Of a stretch of DNA of 64,000 nucleotides, positions 53,188-62,344 are shown in pieces (position 1 is the stretch's first letter; each line of letters opens with the position of its first letter). The DNA is from BOG-908 sp963850605 (GTDB lineage: Bacteria > Pseudomonadota > Alphaproteobacteria > Acetobacterales > Acetobacteraceae), in assembly GCA_963850605.1 (NCBI GenBank), contig CAWKLX010000002.1, positions 62,001 to 126,000 of the forward strand. Reading direction: 5' to 3'. The translations under genes and the position numbers were made by a program. The notes under the pieces are model-generated. The model was given only the letters and a program-made list of their open reading frames with translations. It ran no database searches and was not told where the DNA came from.

Positions 53188-54483
53188 ATGCAAACCCAGT
53201 TCTCCGCCGCGCAATTGGCCGATCCTGAGACGAAAAACTCGGAAAAGATCCTGCGCACCTGTGTGCATTGCGGGTTCTGCACGGCGACGTGCCCGACCTA
53301 TGTTCTATTGGGCGACGAGCTCGACAGTCCACGCGGTCGCATCTACCTGATCAAGGACATGCTGGAAAAAGACCGGCCCGCGACCGAGCGCGATGTAAAG
53401 CATATCGATCGTTGCCTATCCTGCTTGTCCTGCATGACGACCTGCCCTTCGGGCGTGAACTATATGCACCTGGTGGATCATGCGCGCCACCACATCGAAC
53501 GCACATACCGACGTCCGTGGCCGCAGCGCGTTCAGCGCGGGCTGTTGAATTTTGTTCTGCCGCGGCCGGGACTGTTTCGTCTATCGCTGCACGCGTCCCG
53601 AATCGCGAAGCCCATCGCGCGAATTCTGCCGCGGTCCTTGCGAACGATGCTCGACCTGGCACCGGCGCGCGTGCCGCCGGCCAGCGCGTGCGACCGCCCG
53701 CAGGTGTTCGCCGCGGAGCGTGTGCGCACACGCCGCGTGGCACTGCTGACAGGGTGCGCGCAGCGTGTGCTTTCGCCGCATATCAACGAGGCGACCGTAC
53801 GGCTGCTGACGCGTCACGGCTGCGAGGTGGTGGTAGCGCGCGGCGCCGGATGTTGCGGCGCGCTGACCCATCATCTGGGCATGGACGGCCACGCTTATGC
53901 GCGCGCCAATATCGAGGCCTGGTCGCGCGAGATCGCAGGCGGTGGGCTCGATGCGATCGTCGTCAACACGTCCGGCTGCGGCACCACGGTGAAGGATTAC
54001 GGGCACATGTTCCGAACGGATCCGGCGTTGGCCGAACCGGCGCGCGTGGTCTCCGCGCTGGCGCGCGACGTGTCCGAGCTGATGGAGGAAATCGGGCTGG
54101 CCGAACCAATCCGCAGCACCGGACAGCGCGTCGCCTACCACAGCGCATGTTCGTTGCAGCATGGTCAACGTGTGACACGGGCGCCGAAGCTGCTGCTGCA
54201 AGCCGCAGGATTCATCGTATTGGAGCCGGCGGAGGGGCATCTCTGCTGCGGCTCGGCCGGCACCTACAACCTGCTGCAGCCGGACATCGCCGGACAATTG
54301 CGGCAGCGCAAGGTCGCCAACATTGAGCGCACGCGGCCGGAGCTGATTGCAGCGGGCAATATCGGCTGCCTGACGCAGATCGCGGGCGGCACCGATATTC
54401 CCGCCGTGCATACGGTCGAATTGCTTGACTGGGCAACGGGCGGACCGGCGCCGCCCACCGCGAAAGCCGTGCTGACGCCATAA
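53188..54483 (+). CDS. glcF: Glycolate oxidase iron-sulfur subunit GlcF
   Basis: 431 residues. Two 4Fe-4S ferredoxin motifs: RTCVHCGFCTATCPTYVLLG and RCLSCLSCMTTCPSGVNYMH. Two Cys-rich CCG domains follow: GAGCCGALTHHLGMDGHAYA and GHLCCGSAGTYNLLQPDIA. Carries electrons from GlcD towards the respiratory chain. ATG 53188. Confidence 0.94.
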   Translation: MQTQFSAAQLADPETKNSEKILRTCVHCGFCTATCPTYVLLGDELDSPRGRIYLIKDMLEKDRPATERDVKHIDRCLSCLSCMTTCPSGVNYMHLVDHARHHIERTYRRPWPQRVQRGLLNFVLPRPGLFRLSLHASRIAKPIARILPRSLRTMLDLAPARVPPASACDRPQVFAAERVRTRRVALLTGCAQRVLSPHINEATVRLLTRHGCEVVVARGAGCCGALTHHLGMDGHAYARANIEAWSREIAGGGLDAIVVNTSGCGTTVKDYGHMFRTDPALAEPARVVSALARDVSELMEEIGLAEPIRSTGQRVAYHSACSLQHGQRVTRAPKLLLQAAGFIVLEPAEGHLCCGSAGTYNLLQPDIAGQLRQRKVANIERTRPELIAAGNIGCLTQIAGGTDIPAVHTVELLDWATGGPAPPTAKAVLTP

Positions 54484-54497
54484 AATAAGGGGGAGAC

Positions 54498-56123
54498 ATG
54501 TTCCATCAGTTGCTGACTCCGGTGGCCGGGAGTCTGGTGCTGTCGTTTCTGGTGGCGATCGTGCCAATCGCCACCGTGCTGGTTTTGCTCGGTGTACTAC
54601 GTCGGCCCGCCTGGCAAGCGTCCCTGGCCGGGCTTATCGTGGGCTTAGCTCTTGCGGTGCTGGTCTGGCAATTCCCGCTCGGGCTGGCGTTGGACAGTGT
54701 GGCCGCCGGCGCGGTGTTTGCGCTGTGGCCGGTGATGTGGATCGTCGTCAACGCGCTGCTGCTCTATAACATTGCCGTGGCATCCGGGCGGTTCGATGCG
54801 TTCCGGGACTGGATATTGGACCATCTGCCAAACGACCGGCGGATCGTGCTGGTGGTAATTGGCTTCTGTTTCGGCTGCTTGCTGGAGGGGATTTCAGGGT
54901 TCGGCACACCCGTCGCCATTACAAGCGCATTGCTGATCCTGGTAGGCTTCCCGCCATTGGAAGCATTGACCTACACGCTAATTTTCAACACTGCACCTGT
55001 GGCATTCGGGGCGCTGGGCGCGCCGGTCACGGTGCTGGGGCAGGTGACCGGGCTGGATCCCGTGCGGCTGGGGGCGATGATCGGGCGGCAGCTGCCGTTC
55101 ATGGCGTTGCTGCTGCCGTTCTATGTCATGGCGATCTATGGCGGCATGCGGTCGGTCCGCGCATTGTGGCCGGTTTTGCTGGTGGCCGGAGGCAGTTTTG
55201 CTGCCGGCCAGTTTGTCTCCTCGAATTACCTGGACTACGCGCTTACCGACGTGTTTTCGTCGCTCACGGCGTTGATTGTCACGATCGGGTTCCTTCGCGT
55301 GTGGCACCCCGCGCACGACTCCGCTTTTCTGGTCAGCGGACGAGACGCCTCGGCGACAACCGGTCCGTCGGCGGCGCAGCCCATGGCGCGCCCGATCCCC
55401 GCGTGGCAGGGCTGGCTACCGTGGATCGTCGTCTCCGTCGTCGTGATCGTGTGGACGCATTTCAAGGTGCCGGCCAACGGCGCATGGCCGATCCCGTGGC
55501 CAGGCCTGCACAATCAGGTTGCCATCACCTTGTATAAGAACAAGCCATATGCGGCCAACTACGTGTTTCAGCCGCTGGCGTCCGGCACCGCCATCCTTCT
55601 CTCGGCGATCGTGACAGCGGCGCTGGTCGGCGTGGGGCCGGCGCGATTTCTTCAGTGTGTGGCGGCGACGTGGCGGCAGGCCCGGATCGCGATCCTGACC
55701 GTGTCGCTGATCGTGGCACTGGCCTATCTGATGAACTATTCCGGCTTGAACTACACGCTCGGCTTGGGTGTGGCATCCGTCGGACTGATCTTTCCGCTTG
55801 TCTCGCCATTCCTGGGATGGGTTGCGGTATTTCTGTCGGGCAGTGACACATCCGGCAATGCTCTGTTCGGGAATCTGCAAGTCGTGGCGGCGCACCAGCT
55901 GAACTTGAGCCCGGTTCTGATCGCAGCCAGCAACTCGTCCGGCGGCGTGATGGGCAAAATGATTTCACCGCAGAACATTGCAACCGGCGTGTCGGTCACC
56001 GATCTGAAGGGGCAGGAAGGGTTGGTCTTCGCCCGCACTTTCAAACACAGCATCGTGCTGACATTGGTGCTCGGCGGGCTCGTTGTTTTGCAGCAGTATG
56101 TTGTGCCTTGGATGATACCATAG
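54498..56123 (+). CDS. L-lactate/glycolate permease (LctP family)
   Basis: 541 residues, about 12 membrane helices. LctP traits: ISGFGTPVAITSALLILVGF, NTAPVAFGALGAPVTVLGQV, LNYTLGLGVASVGLIFPLVS, LSGSDTSGNALFGNLQ, and ASNSSGGVMGKMISPQNIA. The family includes GlcA, the glycolate permease, which fits its place right after glcF. ATG 54498 follows GGGGGAG. Confidence 0.9.
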   Translation: MFHQLLTPVAGSLVLSFLVAIVPIATVLVLLGVLRRPAWQASLAGLIVGLALAVLVWQFPLGLALDSVAAGAVFALWPVMWIVVNALLLYNIAVASGRFDAFRDWILDHLPNDRRIVLVVIGFCFGCLLEGISGFGTPVAITSALLILVGFPPLEALTYTLIFNTAPVAFGALGAPVTVLGQVTGLDPVRLGAMIGRQLPFMALLLPFYVMAIYGGMRSVRALWPVLLVAGGSFAAGQFVSSNYLDYALTDVFSSLTALIVTIGFLRVWHPAHDSAFLVSGRDASATTGPSAAQPMARPIPAWQGWLPWIVVSVVVIVWTHFKVPANGAWPIPWPGLHNQVAITLYKNKPYAANYVFQPLASGTAILLSAIVTAALVGVGPARFLQCVAATWRQARIAILTVSLIVALAYLMNYSGLNYTLGLGVASVGLIFPLVSPFLGWVAVFLSGSDTSGNALFGNLQVVAAHQLNLSPVLIAASNSSGGVMGKMISPQNIATGVSVTDLKGQEGLVFARTFKHSIVLTLVLGGLVVLQQYVVPWMIP

Positions 56124-56162
56124 CGCTCTTGGACCTGCTGACCCATGCACACCACCAGGCAA

Positions 56163-56200
56163 GAGCATGATCCGTGATTGCGCGCGGGCGGAACATGCTC
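56163..56200. repeat. Short inverted repeat
   Basis: GAGCATG (56163-56169) pairs with CATGCTC (56194-56200) around a 24-base centre. It lies between the convergent permease and ligA genes and next to the larger repeat, so it may help end both transcripts. Confidence 0.45.
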
Positions 56201-56246
56201 CAGTCTTGATGAGGTTCGTCGGTGGTGAGGCATGCGAAATCCGGCA

Positions 56247-56341
56247 CTAGGGCATCATCCGATCGAACGAAATCGTTCGGCCGGATAAAGATGCTCGCCA
56301 CACAACAAGCTAGAGCTTGGTCCGTGAGGCAGTGCGAACGG
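56247..56341 (-). repeat. Dispersed ~95-bp hairpin repeat, copy 2 (inverted)
   Basis: Reverse complement matches the element at 4764-4858 over its full length, including GGCGAGCATCTTTATCCG and the end GATCGGATGATGCCCTAG. The internal hairpin here is CGAACG-ATTT-CGTTCG with flanking pairs. Sited at the convergent permease/ligA junction. Confidence 0.75.
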
Positions 56342-56357
56342 ATCATGCTCTAGCTTC

Positions 56358-58397
56358 TCAGAACAGGGCGGCCCATTCCTGCTCAGTGAGCGTCTGCACG
56401 CCGAGCTCGACAGCGCGCTTCGCCTTCGACCCTGCGTCCGTACCCAAGATAACGAAATCCGTCTTCTTCGACACGCTATCCGTCACCCGCGCTCCTGCCG
56501 CCTCCGCCCGCGCCTTGGCCTCCGGTCTCGTCATCGTCTGCAACGTGCCTGTAAAGACCAGGATTTTCCCGGCAAGCGGGCCAGCTGTGCCGGGGCCAGA
56601 TACCGCGTCCTCAATCGTCAGGAGTCCGGTCAGCTCATCCAGCACCGCGAGATTGCGAGGCTCCTCGAAAAACTCTGTCAACTCGCCCGCGACCGCCTCG
56701 CCCACGCCAACAATGCTGCCAAGCGCCTGGCGGGCTTCCGAGCCGACCGTCGTGGCCTGCACCATCTGCGCGCGCCAGTTCGAGAAACTGGCGTAGTGAC
56801 GGGCCAACAGCTTGGCGTTGTTCTCGCCGATACGCCGGATGCCCAGCGCAAAGATGAAGCGGGCGAGCGGCACCGTGCGACGCTGGTCGATGGCGGCTAC
56901 AAGGTTGCGGGCGGACAGCGCACCCCAGCCCTCGCGCTTGGCGATCTCCGCTTCGTGCGCGTGCAGGCGAAAAATGTCGGCAGGGCCGGCGATCAAGCCA
57001 TCGCGGAAGAACTCGGTCATCGTTTTCTCACCTAATCCCTCGATGTCGAAGGCCCGGCGGGAGCAAAAATGAATCAGGCGTTCGACAGCCTGGGCGGGGC
57101 AGATCAGCCCGCCCGTGCAACGGCGCACCACCTCGCCTTCAGGCCGCACGGCCAGGCTGCCGCAGGCGGGGCAGTGCGTCAGCGGTATGTAGGGGCGCGC
57201 GTCCACGGGCCGATGCTCCGTCAGCACCGAGACGATTTGCGGGATCACGTCGCCCGCGCGTTGCAGACACACCGCGTCCCCCACGCGTGCGTCCAATCGG
57301 GCAATCTCGTCCTCGTTGTGCAGGGTGGCGCGCGTCACCAGCACGCCGCCGACATTGACCGGCTCCAGCCAAGCCACCGGCGTGAGTGCGCCTGTACGGC
57401 CGACCTGCACGCGTATGTCCTGCAAGACGGTCGTGGCGCGCTCGGCGGCAAATTTTTGTGCAATCGCCCAGCGTGGCTCCCGGCCCGCAAAACCCAGGCG
57501 CTTCTGCCAGGCGAGTTCGTCTATCTTGAAGACCACACCATCGATATCGTAGGCCAGCGAGGCGCGCTGCTCGGCCATGCGGGCGAAAAACGCCTGGGCC
57601 GCCGCTTCGTCGGCTAACTGCGCCGAAAGCGGGTTCACCTCGAACCCCCACGCAGCCAGGCGCTGCAAAAAGCCCCAGTGCGTGTCGGCCACAGGCTCGG
57701 ACGACTCGCCCATCGCATAGGCGAATAAAGCCAGCGGCCGCGAGGCGGTGATTTTGACGTCGAGCTGGCGCAAGCTGCCGGCGGCCGCATTGCGCGGGTT
57801 GGCGAATGTGCGTGCGCCCAGCTCGGTCTGCGTCGTGTTCAGCACCAGGAAATCGGCTTTGCGTAGAAAAACTTCGCCGCGTATCTCGATCAGCGCGGGC
57901 GCTTCACCCCGCAATGTGTGTGGGATGTTTTTCAACGTGCGCAGATTGGCGGTCACGTCCTCGCCTTCCGTGCCATCGCCGCGCGTGGCGCCGTGCACGA
58001 AGGCACCGTGCTCGTAGGTCAGCGAGATGGACAGTCCGTCGATTTTCGGCTCGCCCACCATGGGCAGGGGCGTGTCGGACGCCAACCCCAAAAAACGGCG
58101 CACACGGGCACAGAACTCTGAAAAATCCTCGGGGGAGAATGCGTTACCAAGCGACAGCATCGGCACGCGGTGTCGTATTTTGCCGAAGGCAGGCGAGGGC
58201 GCCGCGCCCACGCGCATCGTGGCCGCGTCGGGATCGGCGCCCGGCGCCTGCGCCAGCAACGCGTTATAGCGGCGGCGCAGCGCGTCGTACTCGGCGTCGG
58301 TGATCAGCGGCGCGTCGAGCGTGTGGTATGCGTGGTCGTGGCGCGCGATCTCGGCGGCCAATGCGTGCGCTCGTCGGCTGGCTCGGTCATGCCGCAC
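56358..58397 (-). CDS. ligA: NAD-dependent DNA ligase
   Basis: 679 residues. Adenylation Lys in GEPKIDGLSISLTYEH; GATRGDGTEGEDVTANLRTL; FANPRNAAAGSLRQLD; zinc finger HCPACGSLAVRPEGEVVRRC then GGLICPAQ; helix-hairpin-helix region; C-terminal BRCT (LVFTGTLQTMTRPEAKARAE). Seals nicks in replication. The in-frame GTG at 58397 overlaps the recN stop by 11 bases; an ATG 6 bases inside (ATGACCGAGCCAGC) looks more natural but is one base out of frame, so a start-region indel is possible. Confidence 0.93.
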   Translation of the reverse strand: MRHDRASRRAHALAAEIARHDHAYHTLDAPLITDAEYDALRRRYNALLAQAPGADPDAATMRVGAAPSPAFGKIRHRVPMLSLGNAFSPEDFSEFCARVRRFLGLASDTPLPMVGEPKIDGLSISLTYEHGAFVHGATRGDGTEGEDVTANLRTLKNIPHTLRGEAPALIEIRGEVFLRKADFLVLNTTQTELGARTFANPRNAAAGSLRQLDVKITASRPLALFAYAMGESSEPVADTHWGFLQRLAAWGFEVNPLSAQLADEAAAQAFFARMAEQRASLAYDIDGVVFKIDELAWQKRLGFAGREPRWAIAQKFAAERATTVLQDIRVQVGRTGALTPVAWLEPVNVGGVLVTRATLHNEDEIARLDARVGDAVCLQRAGDVIPQIVSVLTEHRPVDARPYIPLTHCPACGSLAVRPEGEVVRRCTGGLICPAQAVERLIHFCSRRAFDIEGLGEKTMTEFFRDGLIAGPADIFRLHAHEAEIAKREGWGALSARNLVAAIDQRRTVPLARFIFALGIRRIGENNAKLLARHYASFSNWRAQMVQATTVGSEARQALGSIVGVGEAVAGELTEFFEEPRNLAVLDELTGLLTIEDAVSGPGTAGPLAGKILVFTGTLQTMTRPEAKARAEAAGARVTDSVSKKTDFVILGTDAGSKAKRAVELGVQTLTEQEWAALF

Positions 58398-60073
58398 CCA
58401 GCAGCGAGTTGGCCGCCGCCCGCGCTGCCGGCGTAATCACCTCGCCGGCCAGCATGCGCGCAATCTCCTCTCGCCGGTCGTCGGCCCGCAACACATCAAC
58501 CCGTGTTTCCGTGCGCGCACCCTGAACGGCCTTGCTGACACGCAAATGCGCCGCCCCGCGCGCGGCCACCTGCGGGGAGTGCGTCACAACCAGCACCTGC
58601 ACCCCCTCGGCCACCCGCGCCACACGATCCCCCACCGCGGCCGCCGTGGCACCGCCGATGCCGCTATCCACCTCGTCGAACACCAGCGTCGGCACAGCCG
58701 ACCCCGCCACCAGCACCACTTTCAACGCCAGCATCAGCCGCGACAACTCACCGCCAGACGCCACACGCCCCAGCGGCCCGGGTGGCTGGCCGGGGTTTGT
58801 CGCGATCAGGAAACGCACCACGTCGGCGCCGGCCGCGCCCCACGCCTCCTCCTCAAGCTGCGTGACCGAAACAAAGGCGCGCGCGCGTTCCAGCCGTAGC
58901 GGCGGCAACTCGGCATTCACCGCGGTCTCCAACCGGCCGGCCGCCTCCGCTCGCGCGTCGGACAAAGTCCTGGCGGCCTCCGCATACCGGGCCCGCGCCG
59001 CCTCGGTCTCGCGCATCAGGGCGGCCACTTCCGCGTCGCCGGAATTGAGTGCGGCCAAGCGCGCCCGATAGCCGGCCAGCAGCGCGGGCAGTTCGACCAC
59101 CGGCACGGCATATTTGCGCGCGGCACCGCGTAGCGCGAACAGCCGTTCCTCCGCCTGTTCCAGCGCGCGCGGGTCTGCCTCCGCCTCGGCTGACAAACGG
59201 CTGAGCAGAGTCTCGGCCTCGGCCAGCGCCTCCTCCGCGCGCTCCAGCGCCGCCATCGCCGGCAGTCGCCGGGTTGTCATTGTCCGCAGCCAGGGGCGGC
59301 AAGCGTTGCAGGGCGCGGGCGGCGGCGCGCAGGGCGGCCGCGGGGCCGGCGCTGCGGCGGTCGCGCGGGGTCAGCTCGGACAGGGCGGCGGCCACCGCTT
59401 CGGCGCGTTTTTCGCCCTGCTGCAAAGCGTGACGCTGGGCGGCCAGCTCATCCTCCTCGCCCTCGCGCGGCGCCAGTTTCTTCAGCTCGTCGACGGCGTG
59501 TCGCAAGAAATCCTCTTCGCGCTTGGCCTCCACAATGGCGTCCCGCGCCGCTCGCAGGCGTTCGCCCGCGGCGCGCCAGGCCCGGTGGCGGGCCGCGACT
59601 TCGTGGCGGAGATCGGGCGAGATGCCGTAGGCATCCAGCAGACGCAGGTGGGTGGCCGGGTCGGCCAGCCCCATCTGGTCGTGCTGGCCTTGCACCTCCA
59701 CCAACAGCGCGCCGACCCGTTTCAGCGTGGCCGCGCCCACCGGCGCGTCGTTCACCCAGGCGCGCGAGCGGCCATCCCGCCCGACCGCACGGCGCAGCAC
59801 GATATCCTCGTCCGCGGGCAGGCCCAGCTCTTCCAGCAGCGTGTGCACGGGATGGGCGCGCGCCGGGGAGAAGCTGGCGGATACGCCCGCCTGATCCGCG
59901 CCGGCGCGGATCAGCGAGGCATCCGAGCGCGCGCCCAAGGCCAAGCCCAGGCTGTCGAGCAGAATGGATTTGCCGGCGCCCGTCTCCCCGGTCAGCACGG
60001 TCAGTCCCGCGCCAAAGCTGAGATCCAGCCGCTCGATCAGGACCACGTCACGTATCGACAACGCGCTCAGCAT
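58387..60073 (-). CDS. recN: DNA repair protein RecN (one frameshift)
   Basis: About 560 residues, SMC-like ATPase of recombinational repair. Walker A LTVLTGETGAGKSILLDSLG, RGRDGRSRAWVND-like loop (AVGRDGRSRAWVNDAPV), VEVQGQHDQMGLADPATHLR, coiled coils, then VASGGELSRLMLALKVVL, Walker B TLVFDEVDSGIGGATAAAVG, and VLVVTHSPQVAARG. The frame changes near 59265-59280, inside the coiled coil: upstream ends ADNDNPATAG, downstream resumes MAALERAEEALAEAE. ATG 60073. Ends in an overlap with ligA. Confidence 0.91.
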
Positions 60074-60091
60074 ATTCGTAAAAGTCTTTTG

Positions 60092-60138
60092 CTTCTTTCC
60101 TTCAGAAAAGAAGAGTCTTCTTTCTTGAAAGAAAGAAG
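60092..60138. repeat. A/T-rich palindromic repeats
   Basis: Two stems: an imperfect one at 60092-60113 and a perfect 22-base one at 60117-60138 (arms CTTCTTTCTT and AAGAAAGAAG). The flanks GTAAAAGTCTTTTGC and GCAAAGAACTTTTAC also pair, so the whole can fold as one long hairpin. Third locus of the family, between bamD and recN. Confidence 0.8.
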
Positions 60139-60166
60139 CAAAGAACTTTTACTCATTGGGGCTCGC

Positions 60167-61036
60167 TTAGAATATCCAACCTAGGGTGCGGGTGAAGAAG
60201 CCTGGGCGGCCTTCGGTGACGTTGTCGGCTTGCGGGCCTTGCACGGCGCCGACCTGGATCATGTCATTCCAGCTGTTCTGGTACCAGTGGCTACCTGGGT
60301 AGTTGTAGGCGAGCACGGCGGCGGTCTTCTTGGCTTCGCCGACCATGCCGAGTTTCAGGTAGATCTCGGTCAGCCTCGAGAGCGCTTCGGGCGTGTGGTT
60401 GGTGGTCTGGAAATCATCGATCACGCGCTGGTAGCGGCCCAGGGCGGCGGCATACAGATGCTGTTTTTCGTAGTAGCGGCCGATATCCATCTCCTTGCCG
60501 GCCAAATGGTCGCGGCATAGGTCGATCTTCAGGCGCGCATCGCGGGCATAGGCGCTGTCGGGGAAGCGGTTGACCACCTCCTGCAACGCGGCCATCGCCT
60601 CCTGCGTGCCCTTCTGGTCGCGGGAGATGTCGGCGATCTGCTCGTAGTAGCAGAGCGAGCGCAGGTAGTAGGCGTAGGCCACATCCTTGTTGGCCGGGTG
60701 CAGCTGGATGAAGCGGTCGAGCTGGGCCACGGCTTCGGTGTAGGCGTCGCGCCGATACTCGGTGTAGCCCTCCATGAGCTGAGCGTTGGTGGCCCAGCTT
60801 GAATACGGATAGTTCTGCTGGATGGCGTCGAACTGCTTGACGGCGACGGAGTAGCTGTTTTTCTGCAGCGCATCGATGCCGTTGCTGTAGAGCAGATCGG
60901 GCGGCTCGTCGGCCAGGTTCACCTTGGGCGTGTCGTCATCGGCCGACTTGGTCCAGGGCAGGATGGAGTTGATGGTGCTGCACCCGCCCAAGCCTAGGGC
61001 GAGCAGCAGGGCAGGGTAGAGGGTGCGGGCATTCAT
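60167..61036 (-). CDS. bamD: Outer membrane assembly lipoprotein BamD
   Basis: 289 residues. Lipoprotein signal MNARTLYPALLLALGLGGCS, then five TPR-type repeats: LLYSNGIDALQKNSYSVAVK, FDAIQQNYPYSSWATNAQLM, LDRFIQLHPANKDVAYAYYL, VVNRFPDSAYARDARLKIDL, and RYYEKQHLYAAALGRYQRVI. Part of the BAM complex inserting outer-membrane proteins. ATG 61036 starts the signal peptide. Confidence 0.93.
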   Translation of the reverse strand: MNARTLYPALLLALGLGGCSTINSILPWTKSADDDTPKVNLADEPPDLLYSNGIDALQKNSYSVAVKQFDAIQQNYPYSSWATNAQLMEGYTEYRRDAYTEAVAQLDRFIQLHPANKDVAYAYYLRSLCYYEQIADISRDQKGTQEAMAALQEVVNRFPDSAYARDARLKIDLCRDHLAGKEMDIGRYYEKQHLYAAALGRYQRVIDDFQTTNHTPEALSRLTEIYLKLGMVGEAKKTAAVLAYNYPGSHWYQNSWNDMIQVGAVQGPQADNVTEGRPGFFTRTLGWIF

Positions 61037-61151
61037 GGCCCTGATGCTTACACCAGGCGGGCGCGGTAAGGCGAGTGCCACAGGTTTTGTCGCAGGCTTC
61101 GCCTACAGATTTATGGCCGTGGCGATCACTCCCCGCGTTCGCACTCACGGA

Positions 61152-61565
61152 TCAGCGCGATGCGGGTGCCATGCCCGGAAATCCAATGATTGTTTCAACA
61201 GGCTTGTCCCACGCCGGCGCGCAAGCGACATACATATTGACCTGCGGATCGACCTCGGACACGTCGTCGAGCGTGCCGGCCCGGATCAGAGCCAGGCCGG
61301 GCAACCCCGAGGGGTGGGTGCAGAGTGTCGTGCCGCAGGTGGGGCAGAACGTATTGCGGATGGTTTGCCCGCTATCCGAGGGCTTGGTGAAGTCCCGGGT
61401 CTCCCCGCTGATCTGGAACGTTGGATCCGGCACGGCGACGGCGGTGATGTGGCCCGTCCCACTCTCGCGCCGGCAGTCGGCGCAGTAGCAGTTGCCCATG
61501 AATACCGCCGGTCCGCTCGATTGGTAGTGGACAGCGCCGCAGAGGCAATGACCCTTGAACGCCAT
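61152..61565 (-). CDS. GFA family protein (glutathione-dependent formaldehyde-activating enzyme-like)
   Basis: 137 residues. Zinc-binding Cys sets: GHCLCGAVHYQSSGP, NCYCADCRRESGTGHI, and NTFCPTCGTTLCTHPSG. The CENP-V/GFA fold; many members have no proven activity on S-hydroxymethylglutathione. Divergent from a TetR regulator with a shared palindrome between them, so probably controlled by it. Confidence 0.87.
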   Translation of the reverse strand: MAFKGHCLCGAVHYQSSGPAVFMGNCYCADCRRESGTGHITAVAVPDPTFQISGETRDFTKPSDSGQTIRNTFCPTCGTTLCTHPSGLPGLALIRAGTLDDVSEVDPQVNMYVACAPAWDKPVETIIGFPGMAPASR

Positions 61566-61587
61566 GTTTTTGTCCTCAACCCTTTTT

Positions 61588-61605
61588 GTGAACTTAGCCG
61601 TTCAC
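61588..61605. promoter_or_regulatory. Candidate TetR operator
   Basis: Perfect inverted repeat GTGAAC-TTAGCC-GTTCAC in the 80-base gap between the divergent GFA and TetR genes. Position and symmetry fit a TetR-family operator overlapping both promoters. Confidence 0.6.
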
Positions 61606-61645
61606 TAATGCGGTCTGGTATCGAGCGGGTCAAGGGGGCGCCTGC

Positions 61646-62284
61646 ATGACCCAGCCGTCCGAGCCTCGCCGGCCAGGCCGGCCGCGCGACATGGACAAGG
61701 GACGGGCCATCCTCGACGCGGGATGGGGGCTGTTCCTGGAGCGCGGGGTAGAGGCCACGCCCATCGAAGCCATCGCGGCGCGGGCTGGGGTGTCCAAGGT
61801 GACGCTCTATACCCACTACCCCGACAAGGCCGCGCTGTTCCGGGCAGCCGTCGAACGGGAGATGGAGCGGATCGAGGTTGCACAGCAACTCCAGACCAGC
61901 GACGGCCACCCTGGCATGGTTGCCGACCAGCTCCGCCAATTCGGCTTTGGCATCATGGCATTCCTGACCAGCAAGCCTGCCATTGACTTCTACAGCGTCG
62001 TTGCAGGCGACTTACGTCGCCATCAGGATCTTGCGCGCGCCTTCTACGACCTCGGCCCCGGCCGGACGCGGCAGAACCTGGCCGGCTTGATCGCGGCCGC
62101 AGTGGACCGCGGTGAGCTGACGGCCGTGGACCCCACGCACGCCGCCGAGGAACTGTTCGGTATGTGGCAGGGCTTCACCAACTTCCAATTGGCCCTCGGC
62201 GTCGACATCGCTGCGATCCGGGAGGGGATGCACGAACGTGTCGCCCGTGCCGTTGGAGTGTTCCTGCGCCTATACGGTCATTGA
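61646..62284 (+). CDS. TetR/AcrR family transcriptional regulator
   Basis: 212 residues. N-terminal HTH: GRAILDAGWGLFLERGVEAT, PIEAIAARAGVSKVTLYTHY, PDKAALFRAAVEREMERIEV. The C-terminal ligand domain resembles AefR-type TetR_C. Probably represses itself and the divergent GFA gene through the palindrome at 61588-61605. ATG 61646; an intact single gene. Confidence 0.88.
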   Translation: MTQPSEPRRPGRPRDMDKGRAILDAGWGLFLERGVEATPIEAIAARAGVSKVTLYTHYPDKAALFRAAVEREMERIEVAQQLQTSDGHPGMVADQLRQFGFGIMAFLTSKPAIDFYSVVAGDLRRHQDLARAFYDLGPGRTRQNLAGLIAAAVDRGELTAVDPTHAAEELFGMWQGFTNFQLALGVDIAAIREGMHERVARAVGVFLRLYGH

Positions 62285-62344
62285 GCCGCGATTTCGACAG
62301 AAATCAAGATGTCGCCTTCCGCCACTACCTGCCTGTGATAAATA

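Noticed and set aside
56163..56352. Insertion sequence ends
   Set aside because: Inverted repeats are present but there is no transposase and no target duplication; they match a non-coding repeat also found at 4.8 kb.
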